NCBI GenBank assembly: GCA_964450955.1
Contig: CAYVFI010000076.1
Span: 1-7,112 of the forward strand
DNA: 7,112 nt
Direction: 5' to 3'
DNA from: CAYNWT01 sp964450955
Lineage (GTDB): Bacteria; Planctomycetota; Planctomycetia; Planctomycetales; Planctomycetaceae
In this document: positions 4,682-7,112 of the stretch, one piece after another
How the letters are laid out: each line of letters starts with the position of its first letter
How positions within the stretch are numbered: position 1 is the stretch's first letter
Position numbers and translations under genes: made by a program
The notes under the pieces: model-generated
Database searches by the model: none
Told to the model about the DNA's origin: nothing
The model's input: the letters and a program-made list of their open reading frames with translations, nothing else

Positions 4682-7014
4682 TGGGCACCTCGTGTTTTCG
4701 AGTACGTAATCAGATTGGCAGGCGGCACAATGTAACCACCACGCTCGCGTTCAATCGCGAACGGTGGCGGTGGCATTGGAATGCCCACCCGTGTGATCTC
4801 TGACTTTCGCTGTGTTACTAGTTCTGCATCTTCACCGGGCAAGACGACGGTGACGCCGAACGAACTGTCTCGCGGACTATCGACTTGTGTTTCGGCGCGA
4901 CCATCTACCCACGTACTGGCACCGATTTCCGGGGTTTCTCCGTCTTCGCCGAGGAGTTCCCAGGCATCCGCCAAGCGTTTTTGACTTATGGCTGTATCGC
5001 CAAGTGAGCGAAGCCAGTCATGTGTCTGCGACGGCCAGTCTCCATACGTCTTCTCAGCGTACGGCATCATCCGTGTTTGGCCCTTGTCATCGATTCGTTC
5101 AACAACGATGAAAGGCATCGTCGGTGGCTCTGGTTTTCCTTTGGGCGGGGGTTCGGCGTGCCTGTTGAGTCGTCCGAGTCGTTGGATCAGAGACGGAACC
5201 GGGCAAATCTCCGTAATGAGGAGTGTCGCCGAAATATCCAGGCTCATTTCCGCGACTTGGGTGCAAACTGCAAGGCAGCCGGCTGTCGAGCTACGATCAA
5301 ACGCGGATACGACCGCCTTATGTTGTTCAACGCGATCTTCGTAACGAAAGCGACTGTGATAGATAAGCGGGGCATTGTCAGCGAACACGTCCGCAACTTC
5401 CATCGCTCGATCGACAATGTTGCATATCCAAAGGACACGACCCCCGGATTCGATTTCGTTCAGCACACGCTGTCGCAGTTCGGGTGAAATGTCGTTTCCA
5501 TCAAGGGATGGTTCGCGGTGGTATCGTGGAAGCTCTTCAAGTTCAGCAGGCCCGGAAATGACCCAAAGTTCGTCTTCCTGCTCGCCAAGCACTTCCTGAA
5601 TCGCCGTCAAGCGAGGTGTTGGAAGACTGGCCGTCATAAGCAACACGCGGACTCCTCGTAGCTCCTGAAGAAAACGCAGCAGAATACCGAACAGTTTGTC
5701 GTCGTACGCATGAATTTCATCGAAGACAAACGCTGACTGAGCGATCACAGGCCACGCATATAGCCCGCGTCTTTGGTTTTGCATAAGCCCAAGAACCGTA
5801 TCGACAGTGCAGCACACCAGCGGCGTGTCCCACGCCTGCAATGATCCAATCTGCAGCTCGGATTCGTGCTCCACTTCTTCGGCATTCAGAATGACCTCAA
5901 AGTCAACCAGTGCCCGACTGTGGAATAACTTTGAACCCAGCTTGGAAGTTGCCGAAGGTTCGTCGAACAGATAGCCGCGAAAACCTTCTGTCGCGGTGCC
6001 TGTGGTCGGGTAGCAAAAAAATACTCGGTGTCCGGCACACTGTCTTGCGGCCCATAGCCAGGCCGCAACCGTCTTGCCACATCCGCACCCAGCCGTCACA
6101 AGTGTCACCCGTGACGCCGCACCGCCCACCTGTGCCTGAAACGGTCGTTCATCCTGGTCGCCGAGTCGCTCATCAACGAGCCTCTGTATGTCTTCCGGAT
6201 TCGGCCGCACAGCAAGGCAACGACGAATCCAGCTTGACTGGCCAGGCAAGTCACTCAGCTTCTCCGAAAGCGCCGAGCCCGCAACATCACTCGCAACCAT
6301 GCATGCTTTCCCAGCAGCGCAAATCCGCAACCATTCCTCACGCTCACTCCAGGCAAGGTTTTCGACATGAGCGTGGATGTCGACGAACTGTCTATGGATT
6401 TCAGCAACGACGTCATCCTGCAACGCCTGGCCAACGACGATCGGAGCGTTCGGCTCACGCGGGATCGAATGATCAGCCGGAAACGTTTCCTTCAACCACA
6501 AACGAACTAGCTCAAAATCAGAGTGACCCCAGAGAGCGATCATCTCTGAACCCGCGGTAGTATGGTCTGGCGGTGTGGCCCGTCCCAACTTTGGATGGTG
6601 TCCCGCAACACAACAAGCAACCAGAAACCAATCGTCAGGCTCTTCAACAGTAGTCTCAGCCCAGCAACGAACTGACGGTTGATGAAGCCACCACCAGGAC
6701 AACCATTCGTGCCGCACAGCCTGTCGCCAATCGTAGTCGGCGCGTGCTTGCGATCTTGTAATCATTCCCTGAAAGTGATCGTTTGCCTTGCCGACGTCGT
6801 GTACGGCAGCAGCGAGCGTCACGATTTTGCGGAAACGAGGAAGCATGTTTTCAGATAGGCCGAATGCTGCCAGCATTTGCGCGGCCGCCCCGTCGAGCAC
6901 GGCTTCAGCCGAGGCGTGCACGCTTTGCAAATGGCCCAACAGCGTTGCAAGGTGCGGACTAGCATCGCCGTGTCCAACTCGTTTCGCCAGTAGCTGCTGC
7001 TCCGCTTCAATCAT
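4654..7014 (-). CDS. cas3: Cas3 HD nuclease-helicase
   Basis: 786-residue Cas3, the effector that is recruited to the target-bound complex and unwinds and cuts DNA with ATP. Domains in order (numbered from ATG 7014): an HD nuclease in the first ~250 residues with His28/His33, the HD pair in AAAVHDVGK (72-73), His102 in AVRHEW, the HH pair in AGHHPKLG (139-140) and the SD in VASDVAGS (242-243); then the helicase with Walker A AGCGCGKT (308-315), DEIH box (432-435), TAS of motif III (461-463), motif V QVAEMSLDIS (586-595) and motif VI QRLGRLNRH (611-619). All catalytic motifs look intact. A proline-rich linker and a C-terminal domain follow. The ATG at 7014 has AAGGA about 11 nt upstream and begins MIEAEQQLLAKR, like other Cas3 proteins; a GTG at 7089 would add 25 unusual hydrophobic residues. 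The end overlaps the next ORF. Confidence 0.94.
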   Translation of the reverse strand: MIEAEQQLLAKRVGHGDASPHLATLLGHLQSVHASAEAVLDGAAAQMLAAFGLSENMLPRFRKIVTLAAAVHDVGKANDHFQGMITRSQARADYDWRQAVRHEWLSWWWLHQPSVRCWAETTVEEPDDWFLVACCVAGHHPKLGRATPPDHTTAGSEMIALWGHSDFELVRLWLKETFPADHSIPREPNAPIVVGQALQDDVVAEIHRQFVDIHAHVENLAWSEREEWLRICAAGKACMVASDVAGSALSEKLSDLPGQSSWIRRCLAVRPNPEDIQRLVDERLGDQDERPFQAQVGGAASRVTLVTAGCGCGKTVAAWLWAARQCAGHRVFFCYPTTGTATEGFRGYLFDEPSATSKLGSKLFHSRALVDFEVILNAEEVEHESELQIGSLQAWDTPLVCCTVDTVLGLMQNQRRGLYAWPVIAQSAFVFDEIHAYDDKLFGILLRFLQELRGVRVLLMTASLPTPRLTAIQEVLGEQEDELWVISGPAELEELPRYHREPSLDGNDISPELRQRVLNEIESGGRVLWICNIVDRAMEVADVFADNAPLIYHSRFRYEDRVEQHKAVVSAFDRSSTAGCLAVCTQVAEMSLDISATLLITEICPVPSLIQRLGRLNRHAEPPPKGKPEPPTMPFIVVERIDDKGQTRMMPYAEKTYGDWPSQTHDWLRSLGDTAISQKRLADAWELLGEDGETPEIGASTWVDGRAETQVDSPRDSSFGVTVVLPGEDAELVTQRKSEITRVGIPMPPPPFAIERERGGYIVPPANLITYSKTRGAQWNRLSASQ

Positions 7015-7112
7015 CCGAACCTGTTTCCTTCGCTGCGTCCGGGCAGCTATGGGTGCTAAAAACGCCACAGCCCATATGCCGCCTGCCACCGATTCCCGTT
7101 TCTTGAATTGCT
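7015..7112 (-). other. Sequence upstream of cas3, no promoter recognised
   Basis: The 98 nt before the preferred cas3 ATG remain open in the cas3 frame to the window edge, with a possible GTG start at 7089 that lacks a clear binding site. I see no convincing promoter, repeat or array in it. The operon promoter is therefore probably outside the window, or the cas3 N-terminus is longer than chosen. Confidence 0.3.

Noticed and set aside
5910..6560. Long plus-strand open frame of 216 codons
   Set aside because: It lies wholly antisense to the Walker A/HD part of cas3, has low-complexity arginine/proline/serine-rich composition and no recognisable domain; it is a shadow of the cas3 codon pattern.
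7015..7089. Longer cas3 from GTG 7089
   Set aside because: The extra 25 residues look unlike a Cas3 start and the GTG has no clear binding site; the frame is open to the edge, so a longer form is not strictly excluded.
1..7112. CRISPR array or transposon (CAST-like) genes
   Set aside because: No regularly spaced direct repeats, no transposase, TniQ or terminal repeats seen; the presence of an intact cas3 also argues against a transposon-associated system.

Overview
The window holds a minus-strand run of CRISPR-associated genes from a bacterial chromosome or large replicon. Reading in the direction of transcription (right to left) the order is: cas3 (helicase/nuclease), an unlisted 59-residue ORF, two very small ORFs that look like the two halves of a sigma factor (region 2, then region 4), cas6, cas8, cas7, cas5, and the first codons of one more gene that leaves the window at its left edge. 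Cas6, Cas7 (DevR-like), Cas5 (DevS-like) and Cas8 fit the 'MYXAN' type I module (Cmx6/Cmx8/DevR/DevS), which is usually placed near subtypes I-B/I-A. No CRISPR array, cas1, cas2, transposase, tRNA or rRNA is visible.

Layout and coupling: cas3 overlaps the 59-codon ORF by 28 nt. A 97-nt gap follows, the largest in the operon, holding several small inverted repeats. The region-2-like ORF then overlaps the region-4-like ORF by 11 nt, the region-4-like ORF overlaps cas6 by 4 nt (GTGA), and cas6 overlaps cas8 by 4 nt (GTGA). cas8-cas7 are 52 nt apart, cas7-cas5 11 nt, and cas5 and the partial downstream ORF 15 nt. Almost every start has a strong purine-rich ribosome binding site, so the block looks like one co-transcribed, translationally coupled operon.

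How the parts would work together, from family knowledge: Cas6 cuts the precursor crRNA. Cas5, Cas7 and Cas8, plus probably a Cas11 small subunit made from an internal start in cas8, form the target-finding complex. Cas3 is then recruited to unwind and degrade target DNA, and its nuclease and helicase motifs all look intact. The unusual element is the split sigma-like pair embedded between cas3 and cas6. It could be a dedicated regulator of the locus, a two-subunit sigma factor, or sigma domains recruited for a new role in the CRISPR complex. This is the main candidate for something undescribed.

Organism: medium-to-high GC by eye, good Shine-Dalgarno sites, a MYXAN-type cas module and an ECF-like sigma fragment suggest a Planctomycetota or Myxococcota-like bacterium. 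This is a low-confidence inference.
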